Positions 54,640-64,000 of a stretch of DNA of 64,000 nt are shown piece after piece. The stretch covers positions 27,351,723 through 27,415,722 of the forward strand of contig CM025856.1 in the NCBI GenBank assembly GCA_003952965.2, in the 5' to 3' direction. Each line of letters begins with the position of its first letter. Within the stretch, counting starts at the first letter, position 1. The notes beneath the pieces are model-generated. The model had not been told where the DNA came from. It saw nothing but the letters and a program-made list of their open reading frames with translations, and searched no databases. Origin of the DNA: Morella rubra (lineage: Eukaryota; Streptophyta; Magnoliopsida; Fagales; Myricaceae). The position numbers were made by a program, and so were the translations under genes.

Positions 54640-56843
54640 CAGGGCATATTTGAAGCTTCGTTTGCTATAAAGAGAAAGTGCTAATTCCAGATAAGATTTT
54701 GCTATGCTTCAGTTATGTTTTGGGTTTTGTCTTTTGGTAGTGGTTGGTTTTTTATGGGGAGAAAAGGGACAAAAACTCACAAAGTGGCAAAAAGAGCTAC
54801 GTAAGAAGATGTATGGCATAGCCGATGAATAATGAGACGTGCCCAGGACACGTGTGAAGCGTTTTTTATTTGTTTTGGTAGAATGTGGAAGTACGATGAT
54901 GTAATATTAGGTTTCTTTATAATTTTTTATTTAAATTTATAGTATAATTTATATTATTTAATATTATTCATCTAAATTTTAGACAGTATAAATTTTATAA
55001 TAAAATCTATCTATTATATATATATATATGTCTTTTCATAGAATATGAAATTGCACAGCATCTACGTTATATTATCTATTAGTCTAAAATAAGAAAATAG
55101 TTATTGGATAATGATGTTTTTAGAACCAAAATAAAACAATTACAATAACCTCTCTCCTTGAAAGATAAAAGTATATTTTTTTATTTATTATTTCCAACTG
55201 AAAAGTCTCTTGAAAATTTCTTTACGTGTCCACGGACTTCTAGGCCTAAGAAAACCCATTGGGTTTCTGTTGTATTAAAACGAGAACATCCCCACACTTC
55301 GGCCGATACAAAGACGGCTTCCGAACTCACGAGTCAACAAGTAAGCCGGAATTGAAGTTTCTTTCGGCCCGCCGAATGCTCGATATCACTTGAATCAAAA
55401 GGTATCCCGAAATGTAGTATAAACAAAAATTACTTGGAGGTGATACACTGTACAGTCTCTGAGATCCTTGAGGTCCAATAAACAAGATTTCGTTGTGGCA
55501 TTTCATCAAACATATTAAGCGACGAGATTATTCTCTTAATGACAAGAAGGCAGTAACAACTAACAAATAGTAGGATTTGGAACCAGAGTTGCAGCGTCAA
55601 AGCCCAATATTTTTCATCAGTCAGTCAGTATACATAGAAAGTGAACTTCCAAGCTCTCCAGGCCGGTTAACAAGGCTATTCCCCCAATATTTTTCATCTG
55701 CCATAGCCTATAGGTCTGAACAATCTCATTAGTTAACGAGACTCCCAAGTCCTCCTTCGAGCAATTCAGGATTAGGATTTATTAGCTACTTATGGAAGGT
55801 TGCCCATCATAGAAAACTTCCATGGTTATATATAGCTTAGATAGTTGCCTTTTCAGAAGGTCATGACTCTAACCAAGGGTCGCTTTCTCAACAATCTATC
55901 TTAATCAAAAGTTGCACTTTGTAAACAACTTTCAATTGATGAAATCTTTCTTTTAGAACAAAAACATGTGCAACTCGATGAATCATTTCTAATTTTGTCA
56001 CGGTGTCTATGGGATTTTTAGGAAATGTATTGCATAAATGGAAAAAGGTCTATTTCAATCATATATGCGGACAAGCGAATTCAGTAGTAGGGCAAACTTG
56101 GGCTCAAAAGATTTTGGAGAACCAATTTAATTGTGGAGACTAAAAAAATTGCCAAGAAAAAAGGTCATTACATGCTTTCCCGAATTTACCTGTGTAATGC
56201 TTTTGTTTTCTTATGTCTTTTGATTTTACTGTTTTGAAATCTTGATGATTGTTATCACTCTATTCCTCCCTCTACAAATAAAGCTCATCAATAAATTTAT
56301 AAAGTTCGGCTCTCTTTCTACCAAAAAATAAAAAGTTTTTTTTAATATATAATATTGCTTGATCATTGAATTGGTGCATTAATTCATCCCCTTTCAATGT
56401 CATATCTAATGCGAGCGTCGGTATATTTAATTAGCTCCAAACGTCTCTTCACAATTTACAGAAATTATTTTTCCTCTTTTAGCTGTTCTTCCCCATAAAA
56501 AGGTCTTCGTGTCTCTTGATTTGGGTGTTTAACAGATTGTTTTTAATCTGGTATTTCTTCATGAACTCTTCAGCTGGTGATTCTCAAAATATATCACATG
56601 TCTTCAGTTGTTTATGAAATCACAACAACCTTGGTAGTATACTCGACCTTTGCTAAATCTTCATGTCAATGTAAAAGACTATTTTCTGGGATCTTATAAC
56701 CCTAGCCAAAAGACATTACTTGAAAAATAAGTTAGGTATAAGTGAAAAATTAACCATTAATTAAAAAAACTCTATAAAAAAAACATGCTTCTAAGATTAA
56801 TAAATCGATTTATTATCCTTTAAATCTAAACTTCACAACTACA
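54640..56843. other. Gene-poor intergenic region
   Basis: Mostly AT-rich with homopolymers and a short TA run (about 55016-55028). A GC-richer island at about 55225-55370 (CCGATACAAAGACGG, CGGCCCGCCGAATGC) stands out but has no recognisable frame. No gene is supported. Confidence 0.35.
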
Positions 56844-57146
56844 ATGGCTTACAGATATATTGTTTCGATGGTGATGATGGAGTTGCGTATCCTTGTTTCT
56901 GTACTGGAAGTCCAAGCTAACGAAGACATTGCCCCTACCTATTTCTACCCCTCTCCACTTCCCATCTCGTTTCTTCATTCCTATGAAGTAGATAATCATC
57001 ATTGGGTCCCAAATTCAGATTGCCGTGAGAAGAAAATTGAAAGTTGCGAAGAAAAATGGCTATTTCGCAACATGAAAATATTTTATGTGTGCATTATCGT
57101 AAGTTTTACCGGCCAGCTGCAAGGAAATTCATATGCATATATATAA
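56844..57146 (+). CDS. Possible small secreted, cysteine-containing protein (hypothetical)
   Basis: A 100-codon frame opens with a hydrophobic N-terminus resembling a signal peptide, followed by a segment with two cysteines (DCREKKIESCEEKW). A strong splice donor, ATC/GTAAGT, sits at about 57088, and from about 57150 another frame with three cysteines runs to a stop at 57305. A two-exon gene is therefore possible. I do not recognise the family, and the AT-rich surroundings give no promoter support. Confidence 0.25.
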   Translation: MAYRYIVSMVMMELRILVSVLEVQANEDIAPTYFYPSPLPISFLHSYEVDNHHWVPNSDCREKKIESCEEKWLFRNMKIFYVCIIVSFTGQLQGNSYAYI

Positions 57147-57949
57147 TGGTCCTGACGACCCAGTGCTTCTTAAGGTTGAATGGTGTATAGAAACGACAAA
57201 AGTTAGAGGCGATCCTCCATGCACCATTTTCCAGCTTGTTTTTTCCACTTGTTATGACGACTATATCCAGAAGCTCTCAAGTGCCCCTTACAAGCATAAT
57301 CCATGAGCTCCAGTTTCAAATTTCGTTAACAGTTTGTCTTATCTATTCTCTTTCTTTATCAAAAGCAGGCTCGCATTATTTACATGAGCTGCATGAGTTC
57401 CAACGCTTTGAGCATGCGACGGGTTCAGATCCAATATTGAAAGCTGGCTTCTCATGGTTGGGTGCAAGAGCTACAGTTCTGCTTTGTCTCTCGGTTTAAA
57501 CCATCTGGTTTTGGAGTTCGAGGCATGATTTTGTTCAAAGTTATTGTGTGAAACTATAGATAATGCTGAATATTTGGGATTGTCGAAAATTTTGGTTCAT
57601 GAAAATTAATGAAAAATTTGAAGAAATAGGTTATTTGAATAATTTTTTTATATTTATTATAATAAAAATAGATGATTGAACAAGAGAATATAATTTATTT
57701 TATTAGATCGAAAATTTTGGAATACAAACATTTACCTAAATTTCGTTGATTGGACCATTTTGGAGCCAGAATTTGGTATCTTTGTGCAGTTGAATGATTT
57801 ATGAGAGTTCTTAATATTTTTTTCACAATCCTCCTTGTTTCGGTATATAATTGGAGTTTGCTAATTAACGAGAGATTTTTTTTGCAATCACCTAATTAAC
57901 ACAACCAGTTAAAAATTGGTCTTCTGAGATACAACGAGCCTTCAGTATT

Positions 57950-58200
57950 AAGCCCATTAGCAGACTTTTCTCATCATCGGCTCAACGCCATACGACCCAT
58001 CTTGATCCAAGCTGGATTTCAGGGCCTCCCGCGCGTCGGTCTAGAGAGCAATTTGGCTTTTCACGTGCACCCTGCGGCGCTTGGCTCTCACGCGCCCCTT
58101 CCTCACTGCCGCCGACAGACAACTTCTTCTTCGACATATCTACTGCCCATATCCGAGTTATGGCAAGGTGTCTCCAGCGTTTAAAGTTTTCCCCATTTCT
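57950..58200 (+). other. GC-rich island of unknown origin
   Basis: A 200-bp island much richer in GC than its surroundings, with CACGTG at about 58060. It holds a short frame (58002-58184) with no recognisable domain. It may be a gene fragment carried by a transposon or the relic of a lost gene. Confidence 0.3.
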
Positions 58201-58306
58201 GCCGCAACCCTCAATAAAAAGTGAGGCCTAAGGCCATGTCAAAAATTAGGCTTTTTTATATAAATTTAAAAAATAATTTAAAATTAAAAAATATTTAAAA
58301 TTTTAT

Positions 58307-58684
58307 AAGAAAATACACTTTTCACCCACAAAACTACCGGAGTAGTGACACATTGCACCCAAACTACCATCTTTAAGACATTGCACCCTCAAACTACCAA
58401 TGTTATACATTTGCACCCTACATTTTTGACATTTTGCACCCTTCAACTACCGATGTTAACACTTTGCACCCTCTATTCGACAATAATACCCTTGAAAAAT
58501 TAATAATATTTTCATATACAATATGGGTTAAGGGCATTATCGTCATTTTAGTTTAAAAATTTGATAAAGGGTGTAAAGTGTTAAAAATTGGTAGTTAAAG
58601 GTGCAATGTGTCAAAATTATAGTTTAGGGTGGTGCAAAGTGTAAAATATATGATAGTTCATGGGTGAAAAAGTGTATTTTTCCC
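58307..58684. mobile_element. Mutator-type foldback MITE
   Basis: A 378-bp element whose arms are long imperfect inverted repeats: AAATACACTTTTCACCCA on the left and TGGGTGAAAAAGTGTATTT on the right, with internal TTTGCACCC/GGGTGCAAA phrases repeated several times. AAATTTTAT occurs at 58298-58306 and 58685-58693, a 9-bp target duplication. No coding capacity. Confidence 0.75.
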
Positions 58685-59134
58685 AAATTTTATTTAAAAT
58701 TATTTTTCTAACTTTTTTGGAGATGCAAAAATTAATTATCAAACTTTTATATTCAAGATTTGTTAATATGTTACTTTCAATTGATAGAATGACTAATTAA
58801 TTTAGTCTTTCTTGTGACATTGTCGGCCGTAAATAAAATTTTATTATTTTAAGTTTTGAAAAACTCATTTTTCCAGAAGCAACTGTCACTGGTATTATTA
58901 AGAGTATTCTATAAGCAATGCATACATTTGGAAAACACTCTAATTTTTTTATATAATTTAATGTTTCAATTGGAGTATTGATTTTAGGTTGCAAAATTTT
59001 TTTTTAATACTTTTAATTCTGAAAATAAATCCAAACCATCTATATTAGAATATTCACCATCTTTTAAAAAACTTTCAAGATTAAGAAAATATTTTTTTAA
59101 ATCATCATTCTCTAAAGACAATATTCACCATTTT

Positions 59135-59360
59135 TTTTTATTTCACTTTCAAGACTTTAGTATTGCTTTGTTTCCACTCCCATGTTTTCACATAATACGC
59201 CTATCAGTCTAGCTTTGTTTCAAGACATCACTTCAAGGGGTTTTTTTTTTTTTTTTTTCACTTTCAAGACTTTAGTTTTGCTCTGTTTCCACTACTACGA
59301 TTTTTTTACATACCACGCCCCTGTCATTTTACTTTGAAAGAAGTCACTTCAAGACGTTTT
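59135..59360. repeat. Local tandem duplication, ~115-bp unit
   Basis: CACTTTCAAGACTTTAG occurs near 59145 and again near 59260. In each case it is followed by a similar TTGCTTTGTTTCCACT or TTGCTCTGTTTCCACT phrase, a run to CACTTCAAG, and a T homopolymer. Confidence 0.75.
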
Positions 59361-59689
59361 TTTTACAAGAGTCACACCAGTCTTGCAGACAGTGCAGACT
59401 GCAAACTTTACAACAAAAAAATATTTTTTCTTCACTTGTGTTTTTTTTATTGTGTTTATTTTCAATTTGTCCTTGTTCTTGGTTTATTTTTTCACCGTGT
59501 GTTTAGAGGTCTTTCTATTTTATTTTATTATTTTTTTTCTTATAAGTTATGGGGCCTCTTGCTCAAGGTGGGGCCTTAGGCAACTGCCTGAGTTGCTTAA
59601 GGCTTGAGCCGACCTTGCCTCTATGGTCATCATAGCCCTCTCTACGCGGCGGTGTTTCAGAAATTCCATCCTCAGACCTTGAAAGTACA

Positions 59690-60239
59690 AAAATACTAAC
59701 ATAATAGAATTCGAAACATTTTAGGATGTTGTTTTATAAAGAATTCTAAATTTTTTAAAATTTCTGATTTAATTGTGAATATTTATGTAGATAATTTTTA
59801 TAGGTTTTTATGTAAAAATTAATAAAAAAAATTTAAAATATTTAATTTGTATTGAGTTTATAAAAATGTGTAGAGATAAATGATTTGATGTAATTTTTTT
59901 AATAAGAAAATATTAAAGTTTGATGAAAAGTTACGAAGAGAGAATATTTGTTAGTATTTTTTTTTTAAGTTAGTTATTGAAGTTTGTGTAAAAATTAATA
60001 GTATTTATGTAAATTTTTTTAAAATTTTTAAATGTTAATTTTATTGAATACATTCAATCTTATAATACATTTACAAACTAACATGCTTTATTTATTTTTT
60101 ATCTTGTTTTGCGTTTGTGTGTTTTTTTTTTAAAAAATTTAAAAAAGATTGTATTGGAGTGTTAAAATTTTGGGAAGATTAAAATTTTAAAGTATTAAAA
60201 TCGGTGAAAAACCAACTAGAGATACGATGTGAATGTATT
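59690..60239. other. AT-rich spacer before the LINE
   Basis: Very AT-rich with many short A and T runs. No gene or clear repeat is supported. Confidence 0.4.
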
Positions 60240-60427
60240 TTTAGGCCATTCTCTGTGAGCTTCTGAGCGTCAGGCTTCCCCCTTCCTTTCCCCTTCTGCC
60301 GTCTGCTGGGCTGTCTTTTGTTTCGGTTGTCTCTTTCTCTTTTTGTCCTTTTTCCTGGTCCTGCTTGTTTGTGTTGTTGATTCGACTGTTTGGCCCTGGT
60401 TTTGTCACGTCTATCTCTTTGTCTTTC

Positions 60428-62022
60428 ATGGATGAAATTATAAAGAAAACTAAGCAACTGTCGTGCGATGACATCTCGGGATTGTTGAAACCAAACCATA
60501 GTTGAGCGACTACTGTTAGAAGGTTGTCTCTGGTGGGTCGATTGGTATCGAAGAAAGTGCATCCTTTTCATATTCTTTAGCCGCTTATCATGTCTGGGTG
60601 GAGGTTTATTACGGATTTGAACGTGGAGGACGCAGGAGCTAATCGATTTATTTTCACGTTTGCTTCGTCTGCTGACAAGGATCGTATTCTGTATCAGGGC
60701 CCTTGGAATTTTAAGGGTTCGTATATGATTTTGAAGGAATGAGATCCCTCTCAAACCTTAGATGAAGTGGAATTATCCTATGTGGAGTTTTGGGTTGAGA
60801 TCCATGGCTTACCGTTATAAATTGTGGATGATGCTAATGCACGATTAATTGGAGGTATGTTGGGTACTATTTTGGAGTTGGATGATGTTAATAAACACCA
60901 GTCGTTTATTCGATTGAAGATTCGTTTTGCAATATCAAAACCACTGGAGCCAGGTTTTATGTTTTCTTGGGGGATGATAGTTCTGTGTGGATTAGTTTTA
61001 AGTATGAAAGGTTATCTTCTTTTTGTTTTCATTGTGCTCTTTTGGATCATACTATCGGTGGTTGTTATCACAACCTTCCGCATCCTATGAATTATGCACT
61101 GACTGATAAGATGCGTTGTCTTTCGATTATCCGTAAAGCTGGTGAGCAATGTTGGGGAGGTGCTCCAAGTTCTTCTCGTATGGATTCTCGACAGTTGATT
61201 GGTTCCTATAGACCTACTTTGGTGTCTGTTGCAGCTGGAGTATCGTCAGCGGAGCCAACTCGCCCTTACTTTCCGTCTGTAAGCCCTAGAGAGGTGGGTG
61301 CGCATGAGATTTTGGCTCGTTTTGATAAAGAAGGACATTTTGCAAGTGGTAAGGCACGAGAGGATATCTTGCATGTTATTTGCAGATTTGATAAGGGATC
61401 TGACTCGTCCGTGATTCCCGGGATGGCAAAGGGGCCAATTATTTCCAATATTCCTATGGCAAAAGTGGCGGCAAGTGACTCTGTAAATGTGGGGTCTCAT
61501 ATTCCACTCGAGGCTACACGTTCATTGATTGATGAGTTGCAGTTGGGCTGTGAAAATTCAGTTGGGTTGACTTTTGCAAGAGAGGCCCGACGCCAAGATG
61601 ATCCACTGTCGAAATGTGTTGTGCAAGAAAGGTGTGGAATGGGCTCTGTGGAATTGCAACCTGGTTCTCTTGAAAGTGGGGCGGACTTGGTGGTTTGTCA
61701 AGGTAAGAAACGAAATAAGGAAGCTGGTGGGTTATCTCTGAGCCTCGATCCCAAGCGCGGAAAAGAGAAATTGCTAGTGGATCTTGGTGTATTGGAAACT
61801 TCCGTGGCTGATACTTTTCACATGGGTTTAGAGGGTTGTACAAAATCTACTCGCCTTCGGTGTGTATTGAAACTGGGACGTGCAGGGAAGCAAAATTCTT
61901 CCGAGGCAGGCGGTGAATTGGGTGGGTTTACTTTTTCTTTTTTTAAGGCTAAGGAGGCGGGTCATAACCCCCCCCCCATGAAGCTGCCTGGAACTGCGGG
62001 GTTGAGGCGACCTTGGTTCTAG
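60428..62022 (+). pseudogene. LINE ORF1 (DUF4283-like plus CCHC zinc knuckle), broken
   Basis: From an ATG at 60428 the frame reads through DUF4283-like sequence (RFIFTFASSADKDRILYQGP, WNFKGSYMILK) but is interrupted by four in-frame stops between about 60500 and 60822. Near 60960-60975, in a G run, the frame changes by one base. From 60967 an open frame continues to 62022 with the knuckle CFHCALLDHTIGGC (CX2CX4HX4C) and a long low-conservation tail. In intact elements this protein binds the RNA; this copy cannot make it whole. Confidence 0.8.
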
Positions 62023-64000
62023 AGGCGACCTTCACATCTTGAGCCAATGTGAAACATGATGGTGGAATTTTTTTGATGGATGTAATGATTGATTGTGAGT
62101 CTGTTTCTCATGTTTTGAAGCTTGTTGGTTTTCTTTTTTTTTCTGTGCCTTCGGTTGGTCGTCGGTAGTCTTGTGTTTTGTTGTTCGGAGTTTCGGTTTT
62201 CTTGTTACTTGCGCAATCCCGTAATTTTTTTCACTTGGAAGTGGACCCCGGTGGAGAAGATCCAGTTTTCCTTTGTTCTTTTGTTTATGGGCCGGCCACT
62301 TGGAAGGAAAAATCTGCCTTCTGGAGTGATTTGCAGCAGTTGAATCTAGATCAGCATAAACCGTGGGTTTGTTCGGGGGATTTTAATGACATTACTTGTC
62401 CTACTGAAAAGCAGGGTGGACGTGTTTGTTCTGCTTCTTCATCGGGTGGCCTGTCCCATTTTATGATGTCCATAGGCTTTGTTGATTTGGGTTTTGTGGG
62501 TTCCAAATTTACTCGGTGTCATAATCGTCCTGGTTTTGCCAATATACGGGAGCGGTTGGATAGATGTATTTCTATTCTTCCTTGGCAAGTGGCCTGCCCC
62601 AATGCCATTATTTCTCATTATCCTATCACAAATTCGGATCACTGCCTATTATTGTTATCTTTATTTGGTTCTGTTGATGCTGCCCCGAAATCATTTAAAT
62701 TTGAAGGCTTTTGGTTGCATAACTCTTCTTGCATGAGTGTAGGGTCAGAAGCATGGAACTCGGTGAGTGGGGCTGGTTTTGGGAGAGTGGTTTTCAAAAA
62801 AATTCGTGCGGTTCAATATGCTTTGAGAAACTGGAACAAGCACGTGTTTTTGTAACATTTAGTCAGCTATTAAAAATGTAAAGGAGTAGCTTGACTACTA
62901 TCAACATGCGGAGCCCATGTCTTAAAATCTTCATGTGGTGCATTAGCTCACTTTGGAGTTGGATGAGCAACTCAGGCGTGAAGAGTCTCTTTAGAGGCAG
63001 AAATCTCATGAGACGTGGCTGGTTTCAAGCGATTTGAATACCAAATTTTATCATGCTTCAACAGTGATTCGTCATTGTAGAAATCAAATACTAAAGCTGA
63101 AAACGGAAGGAGCTGGATGGATTTCAGGGAGAGATGCCATAGGGCGAGAAATGGCGCTGTTTTATTAGAATCTATTTTCTTCTAGTAATCCGTATAATCC
63201 TGATGATCTGGAGAATCTTATTGAACCATTGATTATAGAGGAGGAGAATTCTATGCTTATTTCTATCTCGGATGATGTGAAAATTTTTTTTACGCTTCGA
63301 AAGATGAGTTCAGAAAAAGCGCCTGGTCTGGATGGGATGACGGTGTTATTTTTTAAGCATTTTTGGAATGTGGTGGGTGAAGATGTTATTAAGGCTATGC
63401 AATAATTTTTTCTTTCGAGCGAGTTGTTGCCGGAATTAAATGCGACCAATATTACTTTGATCCCGAAAGTGGAGAATCCTTCAAAGGTTAGTCAATTCCG
63501 TCCTATCAGCCTTTGTAATGTTATTTACAAGCTTATTTCAAAACTTCTGACGGAACGTTTGAAGTTGGTTCTTCCGAGCTTATTTCACCATATCAACTTG
63601 TTTTTTTCCCGGGACGCAATATTCATGATAATTATATTGTGGCTACTGAAATTTTTAATGGCATGAATCATAAGAAAGGATGGGAAGGATGGATGGCAAT
63701 AAAGACCGACATGGAAAAAGCTTATGATCGTGTTGAATGGGATTTTGTGTTAAAAATTTTGGAGATGTTCGGGTTTAGTCCAGTTTGGATTAAATGGGTG
63801 CAACAATGTATATCGACATCGTCATTCTCTATTTTCATTAATGGAAGCCTGTTTGGATGGATCTACCCATCTTGAGGCCTTTGGCAAGGTGATCTTATAT
63901 CTCCCTACTTATTTTATTTTGTGCTCTGAAATTTTATCTCCTCTGTTGTCGCGAGAGGAAAGTCGTGGGTGTCATAGCTATGCCATGGGCTCCTCCCCCA
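61989..64000 (+). pseudogene. LINE ORF2 (endonuclease and reverse transcriptase), broken and partial
   Basis: A degenerate WNC start of the endonuclease is visible at 61989. The recognisable APE-type endonuclease spans 62178-62855, with SGDFNDI, RERLDRC and SDHCLLLL motifs. A linker with several stops follows. Reverse transcriptase begins around 63300 with KAPGLDGMTVLFFKHFW, then FRPISLCNVIYKLISKLL. It shifts frame near 63590 into the PYQLVFFPGRNI region and continues through KTDMEKAYDRVEWDF. A TGA interrupts the segment before GLWQGDLISPYLF near 63873. The window ends before the catalytic YADD box. Non-functional. Confidence 0.85.

Larger units (their letters stand above)
58222..59625. mobile_element. 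Possible degenerate DNA transposon with nested MITE
   Basis: GAGGCCTAAGGCCATG near 58222 and, in opposite orientation, GGGGCCTTAGGCAACTGCC near 59571 followed by CTTGAGCCGACCTTGCC are the kind of subterminal phrases common in plant hAT-type elements. The interior is AT-rich, non-coding, and contains the MITE at 58307-58684 and a local tandem duplication. No target duplication was identified, so the boundaries are provisional. Confidence 0.35.
60240..64000 (+). mobile_element. L1-type LINE retrotransposon, degenerate, cut by the window end
   Basis: A C/T-rich leader (about 60240-60420) is followed by a nucleic-acid-binding ORF1 with a CCHC knuckle, then an endonuclease and reverse transcriptase in the same orientation. 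This is the order of plant L1-clade elements. Both ORFs carry stop codons and frameshifts. The 3' half, including the expected YADD box, RNase H if present and the A-tail, lies beyond the window. Confidence 0.88.

Noticed and set aside
60179-60754. 191-codon antisense frame
   Set aside because: It is antisense to the LINE leader and ORF1; the basic composition comes from the complement of a C/T-rich leader.
61514-61843. Antisense frames over LINE ORF1
   Set aside because: Shadows of the sense zinc-knuckle frame without family similarity.

Overview
The window is nuclear DNA from a flowering plant, most likely a eudicot. It is AT-rich, its genes carry many introns with long T-rich intron tracts, and it holds plant-specific families: a GDSL lipase, a C2H2-EAR zinc finger, ribosomal P3 and an APUM-type Pumilio. 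Plant transposons are scattered through it (hAT, Mutator-type MITEs, a tRNA-derived SINE, an L1-type LINE). I found no bacterial, organellar, CRISPR or rRNA sequence.

Layout. (1) 689-2903 (+): five-exon GDSL esterase/lipase. (2) 2994-5569: non-autonomous hAT-type element with an 8-bp target duplication, carrying a minisatellite of about 24 copies of a 46-48 bp unit. (3) 8075-9410: a 0.68-kb direct tandem duplication. (4) 10049-13675 (+): COQ5, 288 aa. (5) 16277-35454 (+): 25-exon NOF1/UTP25, 748 aa. (6) 36874-37672 (+): ribosomal stalk protein P3, whose last-exon tail and 3' UTR are repeated three times in tandem. (7) 39015-39584 (-): ZAT/AZF-type zinc-finger repressor. (8) 40360-40481: young SINE. 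(9) 41370-45974 (+): RID2/BUD23 18S rRNA methyltransferase, 291 aa. (10) 48088-53652 (-): APUM5/6-like Pumilio with an apparent one-base frameshift before its RNA-binding domain. (11) 54.6-60.2 kb: gene-poor, with a MITE and degenerate repeats. (12) 60.2-64.0 kb: broken LINE running off the window.

Biology. Three of the genes serve the ribosome: NOF1/UTP25 in the small-subunit processome, RID2 in 18S methylation and export, and P3 in the large-subunit stalk. COQ5 serves mitochondrial ubiquinone synthesis and Pumilio controls mRNA. As I recall, RID2, P3 and COQ5 are adjacent in Arabidopsis (about At5g57280-At5g57300), which would make this an ancient conserved block into which other genes and transposons have been placed. 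Exon models were built by hand from reading frame, splice consensus and remembered family alignments; reading phase closes through every gene except at the Pumilio frameshift. No convincing new multi-gene system was seen. The most interesting signals are the repeated P3 tail, the Pumilio frameshift, three candidate GC-AG introns, the hAT minisatellite and the unevenly diverged tandem duplication.
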